This document shows positions 1 through 5,684 of a stretch of DNA of 7,781 nt, piece by piece. This DNA is from Planctomycetaceae bacterium (GTDB lineage: Bacteria > Planctomycetota > Planctomycetia > Pirellulales > Thermoguttaceae), in contig JAITST010000352.1 in NCBI GenBank assembly GCA_031287585.1, forward strand, positions 1 through 7,781, given 5' to 3'. Made by a program: the position numbers and the translations under genes. Under the pieces are notes generated by a model that saw only the letters and a list, made by a program, of their open reading frames with translations, did not search any database and had not been told where the DNA came from. Numbering within the stretch: the first letter of the stretch is position 1; every line of letters begins with the position of its first letter.

Positions 1-43
1 TGCATCACAACACAAACTGTAAAATAAATGAGAAATAAACGGC

Positions 44-188
44 GTTGCGCACGGAGGCACGGGGGATGGATTTTAGATTTGCGTATCAAACAAAATCTAA
101 AATCTAAAAAGTCCCGCAGGGACAATACTTTATTAACCGTAGGTTTTAACCTACGGAGACTTGTGAACTCCGTGCCACCGTGCGCAAC
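44..188. repeat. Palindromic three-hairpin repeat, copy 1, with 19-bp terminal inverted repeats
   Basis: Seen directly: the element is bounded by GTTGCGCACGGAGGCACGG (44-62) and its inverse at 170-188, matching at 18 of 19 positions. Inside are three perfect stem-loops in order. The first is a 12-bp stem GATTTTAGATTT (69-80) with its partner at 93-104. The second is GTCCC-GCA-GGGAC (111-123). The third is CCGTAGGTT-TT-AACCTACGG (137-156). A second copy of the interior, in the same orientation, lies at 1828-1947. No target-site duplication is visible at the ends. The structure suggests a non-autonomous repeat of REP or MITE type, but no mobilising enzyme can be assigned. A 75-codon reading frame crosses it but is judged non-coding. 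Confidence 0.75.
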
Positions 189-229
189 ATACCCAATCAA
201 TTTTGTGAAAAAAATTACCATCGGCGCGA

Positions 230-258
230 TTGCGGATTACGGTCGGCTGTGGTAGAAT
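230..258 (+). promoter_or_regulatory. Promoter of the Rpn-family gene
   Basis: TTGCGG (230-235), a 17-nt spacer and TAGAAT (253-258) make a reasonable sigma70-type promoter 23 nt upstream of the ATG at 282. A strong Shine-Dalgarno AAGGAG (269-274) lies between it and the start, with 7 nt spacing. The same TAGAAT -10 box recurs before the tRNA genes and near the end of the window. Confidence 0.6.
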
Positions 259-281
259 GAGACAACGAAAGGAGACTTACT

Positions 282-1175
282 ATGCCACGTTATATCAATC
301 CCTACACCGATTTCGGTTTCAAAAAGTTGTTCGGCGAAGAGGCGAACAAGGATTTGCTCGTTGACTTTTTGAATTCGCAGTTGCCGGAAGAACATCAGAT
401 TAAAACGCTGACGTTCCGCAATACCGAAAAACTAGGTATGAGCGACCAAGACCGCAAAACGATTTATGATATCTACTGCGTCGGAGCAAATGGCGACCAT
501 TTCATTGTCGAAATGCAAAAGGCACGCCAAAAGTTTTTCAAGGACAGGTCGTTGTTTGGGGCTTCGTTTTTGATTCGGGATCAGGCACCTCAAGGATTTG
601 TCAACGGCAAACCTTGGGATTTTGAACTGAAAGCAATCTATCTCTTTGCGGTTCTCGGTTTTGAGTACGACCAGGAAGAAGAGCGGCGAAAGTTCTGCCG
701 TGATGTTCAGTTCAGAGATCAGGACGGCGATTTGTTCTACGATAAATTGCAGTTCAGGTTTCTCCAGATGTCGCTTTTTACAAAGACGGAGTCGGAGTTG
801 GAGAGCCGCAGTGATATGTGGTACTATTTTCTGAAGCATTTGGAATCCTTTGAAACGATTCCGTTGATATTTCGCGAGCCGGTTTTTGAGCGGGCTTTGG
901 AGACGGCGGAGATTGCCCGTTTTAACAAGGACGAAGCGTTACAGTACGAAATGAGTTTGATGTCCCAGTGGGATAATTATTCTGTTTTGCAAACGGCAAA
1001 GGAGGAGGGGCTTGCGGAAGGTGAAGCCAAAGGCAAAGCCGAAGGATTGGCGGAGGGCAAAACCGAAAAGCAAATCGAAATAGCCCGTAACCTGAAGCAG
1101 ATGGGGCTTTCGGCGGCGTATATTGCGAAGGCGACAGGTCTAACAGTCGAAGAGATTGACTGGCTGGATTCATAG
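282..1175 (+). CDS. Rpn-family PD-(D/E)XK nuclease / putative transposase-like protein
   Basis: A 297-residue protein that starts with the typical family opening (INPYTDFGFKKLFG, residues 5-18), followed by NKDLLVDFLN. Likely catalytic residues of the PD-(D/E)XK fold are D63 (IYDIYC) and E77-x-Q79 (FIVEMQKA). The C-terminal part has a charged Gly/Ala/Glu/Lys repeat (about 240-264, GLAEGEAKGKAEGLAEGK) and a short helix-turn-helix-like tail (IARNLKQMGLSAAYIAKATGL, about 268-287), both usual in these proteins. Family members are PDDEXK_2/Rpn recombination-promoting nucleases, often annotated as transposases. They are thought to cut DNA and stimulate recA-independent recombination; the role in this organism is inferred. 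The gene is full length, with a strong AAGGAG site 7 nt before the ATG and its own promoter. It stands alone between two palindromic repeat copies, and no hairpin terminator is evident after it. Confidence 0.85.
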   Translation: MPRYINPYTDFGFKKLFGEEANKDLLVDFLNSQLPEEHQIKTLTFRNTEKLGMSDQDRKTIYDIYCVGANGDHFIVEMQKARQKFFKDRSLFGASFLIRDQAPQGFVNGKPWDFELKAIYLFAVLGFEYDQEEERRKFCRDVQFRDQDGDLFYDKLQFRFLQMSLFTKTESELESRSDMWYYFLKHLESFETIPLIFREPVFERALETAEIARFNKDEALQYEMSLMSQWDNYSVLQTAKEEGLAEGEAKGKAEGLAEGKTEKQIEIARNLKQMGLSAAYIAKATGLTVEEIDWLDS

Positions 1176-1308
1176 CCGTCTGCCCTTTTTCCCTATCTTT
1201 CCCTATCCGCACATGTCTGCGAAAGATTCACGTTTCACACTCCGCGAGCCGACATGCCCGTTATGCGTTTCCATTTCGATAAACGCTTATCATTACAGAG
1301 GTTAAACA

Positions 1309-1848
1309 ATGTCAGAACTTACGCAGACTGCCCCCCCGATTACCTATCTTAACACGATGCTGCGCAATTTCACTTTGGCATTGGCGGTTGTCTGGCTCAC
1401 GCTGATGAGCGGCGGGTTGACGCAGGCGCAGCGGGTTATTCCTGAAACGTTTGATATTGATGACTTCTCCGACCTTTCCCAAACATTTATTGGCGGCGAC
1501 ACTCTCAATTTTACGGCAGCGGTAGCTTTTAGCAACCAGATACAAATCGCCGCAAACGGTGTTAAATTGACGGGCGTGGTGGACATCGACGGCAAGCCAA
1601 CCACGACGTTGACAAAAAGCGGCAGCGGCAATTTCAAGTTTTTTCAGTTTCTTGCCAATGGTATTGGCACTGACTGCGGCGGTATCAGCAATCTCATTTT
1701 CAATGGAGGCGGAACTGGCGGTGACAGTGCCGGCGGCGCGGTGTTTGCCCGCACTTTCAGCGGCGACATCACGAACTGCACTTTCACCAACAATGCTCTC
1801 AACACCAGCGGCAACGGCGGTGCGGTGGGCACGGGGAATGGATTTTAG
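1309..1848 (+). CDS. Truncated secreted beta-helix (Pmp-repeat-like) surface protein fragment
   Basis: A 179-residue product. AGAGG (1297-1301), 7 nt before the ATG, supports this start. An alternative in-frame Met (residue 17, base 1357) would give a more ordinary signal peptide. Residues 21-40 are a hydrophobic signal segment, with likely cleavage after TQA (40). The mature part is Gly/Asn/Thr-rich. From about residue 124 it resembles the rungs of chlamydial polymorphic outer-membrane protein repeats: GGAV, then FARTFSGDITNCTFTNN, then a second GGAV. Such proteins normally run to many hundreds of residues and end in an anchor or beta-barrel. This one stops abruptly after the second GGAV, where a palindromic repeat begins, and the TAG stop belongs to the repeat (GGATTTTAG). 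It is therefore probably a remnant. Whether a protein is still made is unknown. Confidence 0.6.
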   Translation: MSELTQTAPPITYLNTMLRNFTLALAVVWLTLMSGGLTQAQRVIPETFDIDDFSDLSQTFIGGDTLNFTAAVAFSNQIQIAANGVKLTGVVDIDGKPTTTLTKSGSGNFKFFQFLANGIGTDCGGISNLIFNGGGTGGDSAGGAVFARTFSGDITNCTFTNNALNTSGNGGAVGTGNGF

Positions 1849-1947
1849 ATTTGTGATTTGTCCACCAAAACAAAATCTAAAATCTGAAAAGTCCCGCAGG
1901 GACAACACTTCATTAACCGTAGGTTTTAACCTACGGAGACTCCGTTT
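1828..1947. repeat. Palindromic three-hairpin repeat, copy 2
   Basis: Same orientation and order as copy 1: GATTTTAGATTT stem (1841-1852 with 1873-1884), GTCCC-GCA-GGGAC (1891-1903) and CCGTAGGTT-TT-AACCTACGG (1917-1936). Similarity to copy 1 begins at GGCACGGGG (1828) and fades after GGAGACTCCGT. The outer terminal inverted repeat of copy 1 is not preserved here. Relative to copy 1, 8 nt (TGTGAACT) appear to be missing just before CCGT. The left part overlaps the end of the truncated beta-helix gene and supplies its stop codon. Confidence 0.75.
1887..1936 (-). terminator. Possible transcription terminator for the minus-strand block, carried by repeat copy 2
   Basis: Read on the minus strand, a 9-bp hairpin (1936-1917) is followed by GTCCC-TGC-GGGAC (1903-1891) and then TTTTC. 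This lies 34 nt beyond the stop codon of the receiver-like gene. The T-tract is short (4 nt; 5 nt in copy 1), so termination is plausible rather than certain. Confidence 0.4.
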
Positions 1948-1969
1948 CTCATTTCTTTTACACACCCCG

Positions 1970-2764
1970 TTATCCCGTAATTTCAAATAAACTATTCACG
2001 TCAAACGGTTTTGAGATTATGTAGTCTATTCCGATTCGTTTTAGTGTTTGAGTTTCGGATTGGCGGGGAGCGTGTTGCAGGCAACAGAAGGTTTTCGAGG
2101 TATGTTTGGTACGTTGTTTTTTTAGGATTTGGATTTCAGGTTTGGTTGGTGTGTCTGATAGGTCTGTTATTATCACACTGGTTTCGTTTGTTATTTCTTT
2201 CCAGTCGCCCACATTTGTTTTTATGTTATTTTTCTGGAACAGTTCATTCAGAAAATTATTCATTGTCCGGTCAGTGCCGAATGGGTATTCCTCTATTATC
2301 ATCACTGATGTTGCTGAATTTGGTTGTACTCGCAGATTTTTGTAACGCCATAATGCCCATTCTTCGTCGCTTGCGGTTGTTGGTAGAGTGTTACCGGTTG
2401 CCAATAACTGTAATTCTTTGTTGGTTGTCTTACTCCACTGGTGGACGTAAATTCGGCGTTGTCCTGTTGGGACAACGCCTGTTCTTACTTCGCCTTCGCA
2501 CCACGTATCAAGAATCACTACTACCGGAGTTAGCGGAAACAAGTTACGGAACGTTTTGTAATCAATGTTGTGTTCACCTGGTAAACTTTGCAACAGTACG
2601 AACAAGTCAACTACCGGTAATCCGTTTGTTTTCCATTCACTACAACGGGTAGCAAAACTGGTCAAGGTTGTAAACGTTGTGCAACTCGACCAACGTTCGA
2701 TATCAGCGATGACCGCGTCGAACGATGTAGTTTGCTTACCGATTAAGATTATGTTTGGAGTCAT
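1970..2764 (-). CDS. Protein with two receiver-like (pseudo-REC) domains, unrecognised family
   Basis: A 264-residue protein with no confident family assignment. The pattern suggests two tandem response-regulator receiver folds and no output domain. In the first (about 1-125), NIILIG gives strand 1, and DLFVLLQSLPG (53-63) lines up with the usual DLVLLD-x-x-x-PG segment but has Gln59 where the phospho-acceptor Asp should be. The second (about 152-264) keeps an acidic pair (E158-E159 in VMIIEEY), an Asp (D201 in VIITDLSD) and the conserved Lys-Pro (IISKPF, K252). It may therefore still bind a phosphoryl group or act as a fixed docking module. The gene begins 56 nt after ybaB, in the same direction, without a clear Shine-Dalgarno site, and is probably co-transcribed with it. 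It occupies the place where recR is often found. It does not resemble RecR, since it lacks a Cys zinc cluster and a Toprim motif. The domain reading is inference from motif spacing. Confidence 0.55.
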   Translation of the reverse strand: MTPNIILIGKQTTSFDAVIADIERWSSCTTFTTLTSFATRCSEWKTNGLPVVDLFVLLQSLPGEHNIDYKTFRNLFPLTPVVVILDTWCEGEVRTGVVPTGQRRIYVHQWSKTTNKELQLLATGNTLPTTASDEEWALWRYKNLRVQPNSATSVMIIEEYPFGTDRTMNNFLNELFQKNNIKTNVGDWKEITNETSVIITDLSDTPTKPEIQILKKQRTKHTSKTFCCLQHAPRQSETQTLKRIGIDYIISKPFDVNSLFEITG

Positions 2765-2820
2765 AAATTACACGATGTTGTAACTATCTGTACTTTTCCA
2801 ACGTAATACTTTGCGTTATC

Positions 2821-3150
2821 TTACCCTTTTCCGAATATGTCGCCCAAGTCTTTCGGTAGTTCTATGCCTCCGGTCATCTCTTGCATTTTTTCTGTGTGGA
2901 TGTCTTTTGATTCTTGTATCGCGTCATTTACCGCTACGACTATCAGTTCCTCCAATAACTCTGTGTCCTGACCAGACAGTAGCGACTTGTCGATTTTGCA
3001 CGATGTCATTTCGCTCAATCCGTTCACCTCTACCTCAACCAACCCGCCGCCCGCGCTGCCTTTTACGCGAGTCGTCAACAGACTTGCGTGGGCTGCCGCG
3101 GCGTTGTCTTTCACGTTTTTCATTATATCCGATATAAAATCCAGATTCAT
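2821..3150 (-). CDS. ybaB: YbaB/EbfC-family nucleoid-associated DNA-binding protein
   Basis: A 109-residue protein matching the YbaB/EbfC family in length and core. VKGSAGGGLVEVEVNGLSEM corresponds to the family's GxGLVxVxxNG segment. It is followed by the helix region IDKSLLSGQDTELLEELIVVAVNDAI and a C-terminal EKMQEMTGGIELP. The family forms dimers that bind DNA and associate with the nucleoid. The ATG at 3150 (MNLDFISDIMKN) is preferred. The frame extends upstream to a GTG at 3189, but those 13 residues (TFTNYKLNKSKT) look like translated AT-rich leader. Neither start has a good Shine-Dalgarno site. The N-terminal helix is somewhat shorter than in E. coli YbaB. It lies 125 nt downstream of dnaX in the same direction, the usual dnaX-ybaB arrangement. 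Confidence 0.87.
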   Translation of the reverse strand: MNLDFISDIMKNVKDNAAAAHASLLTTRVKGSAGGGLVEVEVNGLSEMTSCKIDKSLLSGQDTELLEELIVVAVNDAIQESKDIHTEKMQEMTGGIELPKDLGDIFGKG

Positions 3151-3202
3151 TGTTTTGCTTTTGTTAAGTTTGTAATTTGTAAATGTCACCCCAACTGACT
3201 AG

Positions 3203-3234
3203 CCGACGGGAATACAAGAAATGTATCCCGTCGG
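3203..3234 (-). promoter_or_regulatory. Stem-loop between dnaX and ybaB
   Basis: CCGACGGGATACA and TGTATTCCCGTCGG form a 13-bp stem with a single-base bulge and a short loop, 41 nt after the dnaX stop on the minus strand. No T-tract follows on that strand, so it is not a typical intrinsic terminator. It could protect or process the dnaX 3' end, or attenuate read-through into ybaB. Confidence 0.45.
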
Positions 3235-3275
3235 TTTCAACCAACGCAAGTGTGCGGTTGTTTCCGGTTATGTTG

Positions 3276-5072
3276 TTATTCCTCTTTATCTTCGCTCATA
3301 TTTTTCACGTCAACCAATTGCGCTCCCAGCATTTCTGTTGCGGCTTTTATGATTGGCTTTTCCGCGGCATCTTTTATGTCCATCGCTCTTTGTTGCGACG
3401 GCTTAACTTTTTTTTCCTGCGGCGATGACGACGCGGTTGCGCTGTCGAGTTGGCAGTTTAGACGTGCCGACTTGCCCGCGAACAGTTGTAACGATGCCAG
3501 CAACTGCGGCAACTGCTGTTGGCAATACGTAAAACTCATCTTCATCTGCGGCGCGAAATTTACCACAAACGTTTCGGGCGAACGGAAGTTTACAGATACA
3601 AAATTTGCCGCGTGGTCAGCCAACATTCCGTTCAAACTGCCGACTGTCTGTTGCCAAACTTCAGCTGCTTTGTTGTCATCGAACGTTGATAAGTCTGGAG
3701 TTTTAGTTGACGATACAACTGGCGGTTGCGGTTTTTTGACCGGTACGTCGTCTGCACTAACTACATTTTTCACCACGTTATCCGTCCTGACTGACTGCGG
3801 CGGAACGTTTTTTTTTACGTCCGTGACGTTGTTTGTGATAACCGGCGTTGGCGCAATGCCCGTTACGGCTGACGTTGTGGCGATTGCTGGAATGTTGAAC
3901 GTGCCGCCGCGAATTTGTTCTATTAACGCCGCCACATTTTGCAACTGTCCGAGATACGACATACGCACAAGTGCAAGTTCGGTGAGAATCCGCGACTGCG
4001 TACTTCTTTGCATACGAAACTGCGTTTGTTCGAGAATTTGCAGCGATGCCAGAACACGTTGCAAACCGAGTTGCGCCGCGGTTACTTTGAGTTCCTCATA
4101 ACGTTGCGCGTCGCAGTAGAGCAACAAGTTGGGATTAACGCCCGTCACAACAACCATCAAATCGCGGAACAAACCCATAATTTGTTCAATCAACACCGTG
4201 AAGTCAACGCCTTCGCTTGCCGCCGCGTCGATTTCTGTGAACAGCAGCGACGTGTTCGTCTCGCGTATTCCCTGCAAGATATTGAACAACCGCGAGTCGT
4301 CCGCCGTACCGAGCATTTCGTTCACGTTACGAATCGCGATATGCTCCGGTGCGAACGACAGAAGTTGTTCGAGCAACGATTGAGCGTCACGCATCGAACC
4401 AGCAGCACGCCGCGCCAGCATCTCGAACACCCCGTCATCAGCGGTGACTTTTTCGTTTGAAGCGATTTCCGAGAGCCGTTTCGCAATTTCTGTCGTGTCG
4501 ATACCAACGAAATCGAAACGTTGGCAACGCGAGAGAACTGTAATCGGAATCTTGTTTGGCTCGGTCGTACAGAAAATAAACTTAACGTGCGGCGGCGGTT
4601 CTTCGAGTGTTTTTAGCAGCGCGTTGAATGCCTCACGAGTGAGCATGTGAACTTCGTCGATAATGTAAATCTTGAACCGTGACTTGCTCGGACGAACGGA
4701 CGCGTTTTGCCGCAACTGACGAATTTCGTCGATACCGCGATTGCTCGCACCGTCAATTTCTAGAACGTCAACATCTTCGCCCGTACTGATTGAATCGCAG
4801 ATTTCGCATTTGTTACACGGTTCCGGTGTCGGACCGTTGACACAATTGAGCGATTTGGCGAAGATACGTGCGGACGAAGTTTTACCGACACCACGCGCAC
4901 CGGTGAAAAGGTAAGCGTGTCCGATTTTGCCAGTGGTAATAGCGTTCGATAACGCCTGCGAGACGTGCGTCTGCCCGACGAGTTGTCCGAAGTCTTGCGG
5001 ACGATAACGCCGTGCAACAACCTGATACGCCGCTGGTGTCGATTGTCCGATTGATTCGTGTGATTCGTTCAT
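3276..5072 (-). CDS. dnaX: DNA polymerase III subunit tau (and possibly gamma), clamp loader ATPase
   Basis: A 598-residue DnaX. It loads the beta clamp and, as tau, links the clamp loader to polymerase and helicase. AAA+ motifs are intact: Walker A GARGVGKT (58-65), zinc-binding cysteines C77, C86, C89 and C92, Walker B IYIIDEVH (135-142), sensor-1 region TTEP (169-172) and the SRC motif with its arginine finger (181-183). Domain III spans about 245-385. A low-complexity Pro/Val/Thr linker (about 393-465) leads to a tau-specific C-terminal region that ends in a charged tail. The ATG at 5072 is 7 nt from a TATAAT box and has no Shine-Dalgarno site, which suggests a leaderless message. The linker holds nine A residues (3816-3808, codons for V419-K420-K421-N422). 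Slippage there would give a gamma-like 431- or 433-residue form. SRP RNA lies immediately upstream and ybaB downstream. Confidence 0.96.
   Translation of the reverse strand: MNESHESIGQSTPAAYQVVARRYRPQDFGQLVGQTHVSQALSNAITTGKIGHAYLFTGARGVGKTSSARIFAKSLNCVNGPTPEPCNKCEICDSISTGEDVDVLEIDGASNRGIDEIRQLRQNASVRPSKSRFKIYIIDEVHMLTREAFNALLKTLEEPPPHVKFIFCTTEPNKIPITVLSRCQRFDFVGIDTTEIAKRLSEIASNEKVTADDGVFEMLARRAAGSMRDAQSLLEQLLSFAPEHIAIRNVNEMLGTADDSRLFNILQGIRETNTSLLFTEIDAAASEGVDFTVLIEQIMGLFRDLMVVVTGVNPNLLLYCDAQRYEELKVTAAQLGLQRVLASLQILEQTQFRMQRSTQSRILTELALVRMSYLGQLQNVAALIEQIRGGTFNIPAIATTSAVTGIAPTPVITNNVTDVKKNVPPQSVRTDNVVKNVVSADDVPVKKPQPPVVSSTKTPDLSTFDDNKAAEVWQQTVGSLNGMLADHAANFVSVNFRSPETFVVNFAPQMKMSFTYCQQQLPQLLASLQLFAGKSARLNCQLDSATASSSPQEKKVKPSQQRAMDIKDAAEKPIIKAATEMLGAQLVDVKNMSEDKEE
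3808..3816 (-). promoter_or_regulatory. A9 slippery run in dnaX, candidate tau/gamma switch
   Basis: The minus-strand reading is GTA AAA AAA AAC, a run of nine A residues in the linker after domain III. With one extra A the frame reads KRSAAVSQDG then TAA, giving 431 residues. With one A fewer it reads TFRRSQSGRITW then TGA, giving 433 residues. The Thermus thermophilus dnaX gene is known to use transcriptional slippage at an A9 run to make both forms. E. coli uses ribosomal frameshifting at A-AAA-AAG. Confidence 0.6.
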
Positions 5073-5079
5073 AGCAAGT

Positions 5080-5085
5080 ATTATA
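5080..5085 (-). promoter_or_regulatory. Perfect TATAAT -10 box of dnaX, probable leaderless start
   Basis: TATAAT lies on the minus strand with 7 nt between it and the dnaX ATG, so transcription would begin at or next to the start codon. No convincing -35 box is seen; the expected place falls within the SRP RNA 3' end. Confidence 0.5.
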
Positions 5086-5087
5086 TC

Positions 5088-5094
5088 AAAAAAA
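5088..5094 (-). terminator. U-tract terminator of the SRP RNA
   Basis: Seven T residues on the minus strand directly follow the terminal helix of the SRP RNA (5205-5181 pairing with 5095-5119), giving an intrinsic terminator in which the RNA's own end helix is the hairpin. Confidence 0.6.
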
Positions 5095-5205
5095 GAACCT
5101 CGACGAGAAACCCCGTCACATGAGAGTTACCGCTTATGGCTGCTTAGTTTCCCACCTGACCAGGTTCACAGACTCCCATTGACGAGGTACCTCGTCAAGG
5201 TTCTT
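5095..5205 (-). ncRNA. ffs: Signal recognition particle RNA, small bacterial (4.5S) type
   Basis: The minus strand carries the conserved SRP Alu-less core: CUGGUCAGGU, then GGGAAAC, then UAAGCAGCC. This folds as the domain IV hairpin that binds Ffh, with a GAAA (GNRA) apical tetraloop at 5151-5148 and the usual asymmetric and symmetric internal loops. The ends pair in a long helix: AAGAACCUUGACGAGG with its complement near the 3' end, about 23 bp with a few wobbles and one mismatch. Length is about 111 nt, typical of the small bacterial form. It works with Ffh and FtsY in co-translational membrane targeting. It lies directly upstream of dnaX, an arrangement also known from Bacillus and other bacteria. 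Confidence 0.93.
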
Positions 5206-5225
5206 CAAAATCCAACGCAACAATA

Positions 5226-5253
5226 ATTTTACACCATCAGACGGATTTGTAAA
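5226..5253 (-). promoter_or_regulatory. Promoter of the SRP RNA
   Basis: On the minus strand TTTACA (5253-5248), a 16-nt spacer and TAAAAT (5231-5226) form a good promoter. The predicted start near 5219 leaves about 14 nt of leader before the mature SRP RNA helix, which would have to be trimmed. Confidence 0.6.
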
Positions 5254-5684
5254 GGGGGCGGGGCAAAACAAATGGAGATATGGAGATAATCCCCTATCGT
5301 CGGGAACAGAGATATCTCGTACACAAATGGGCAACATTCATAATAGGCGTAACTTAATCCGCTATGTTTCGTCAACACAGTACCAATAACCATCGCCCTC
5401 ACATTACACGCGATATGACCTTCTATACACGCGAACGAACCGTCAGCACTGTTGTCACAACCCCAAATGTCGAATGTTTTTTACCCAGTTTATCATTGTC
5501 GTCTTCAAACTTTAGGAAATTCTTCGATACCGAGACAGATTTTCGGTGTTTTATCCGCTTGTGTCATAATTACCGCATTTGACGCGGTTTTTTTGACTGT
5601 TGACATTCGATTTGTGTATTTAGGCGGCTCCGATTGTTTGTAGCCGTCGTTTTTGTAACCCCCTTTTGTTAAGGAGACATGACA
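5254..5684. other. Intergenic region with no supported gene
   Basis: This stretch holds only short frames without family-like features or ribosome-binding sites. ACCGC-ATTTGAC-GCGGT followed by seven T residues (5572-5594) could be a weak intrinsic terminator on the plus strand, but no gene upstream needs it. TTGACT (5593-5598), 18 nt and TATTTA form a weak promoter candidate for the secreted-protein gene. Confidence 0.4.

Noticed and set aside
28..255. 75-codon frame across repeat copy 1, sharing a peptide (KSRRDNT-LTVGFNLRR) with a 112-codon frame over copy 2
   Set aside because: The shared peptide is simply the translated palindromic repeat; there is no ribosome-binding site, and the frames are open by chance across hairpins.
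1265..1286. GCGTTT/AAACGC hairpin upstream of the beta-helix gene
   Set aside because: A 6-bp stem with a 10-nt loop is likely to occur by chance, and no matching operator or promoter was found.
5134..5337. 67-codon minus-strand frame
   Set aside because: It overlaps the SRP RNA, which explains the conserved sequence there.
5364..5582. 72-codon plus-strand frame in the intergenic region
   Set aside because: Composition is unremarkable, no ribosome-binding site is present, and there is no recognisable motif.
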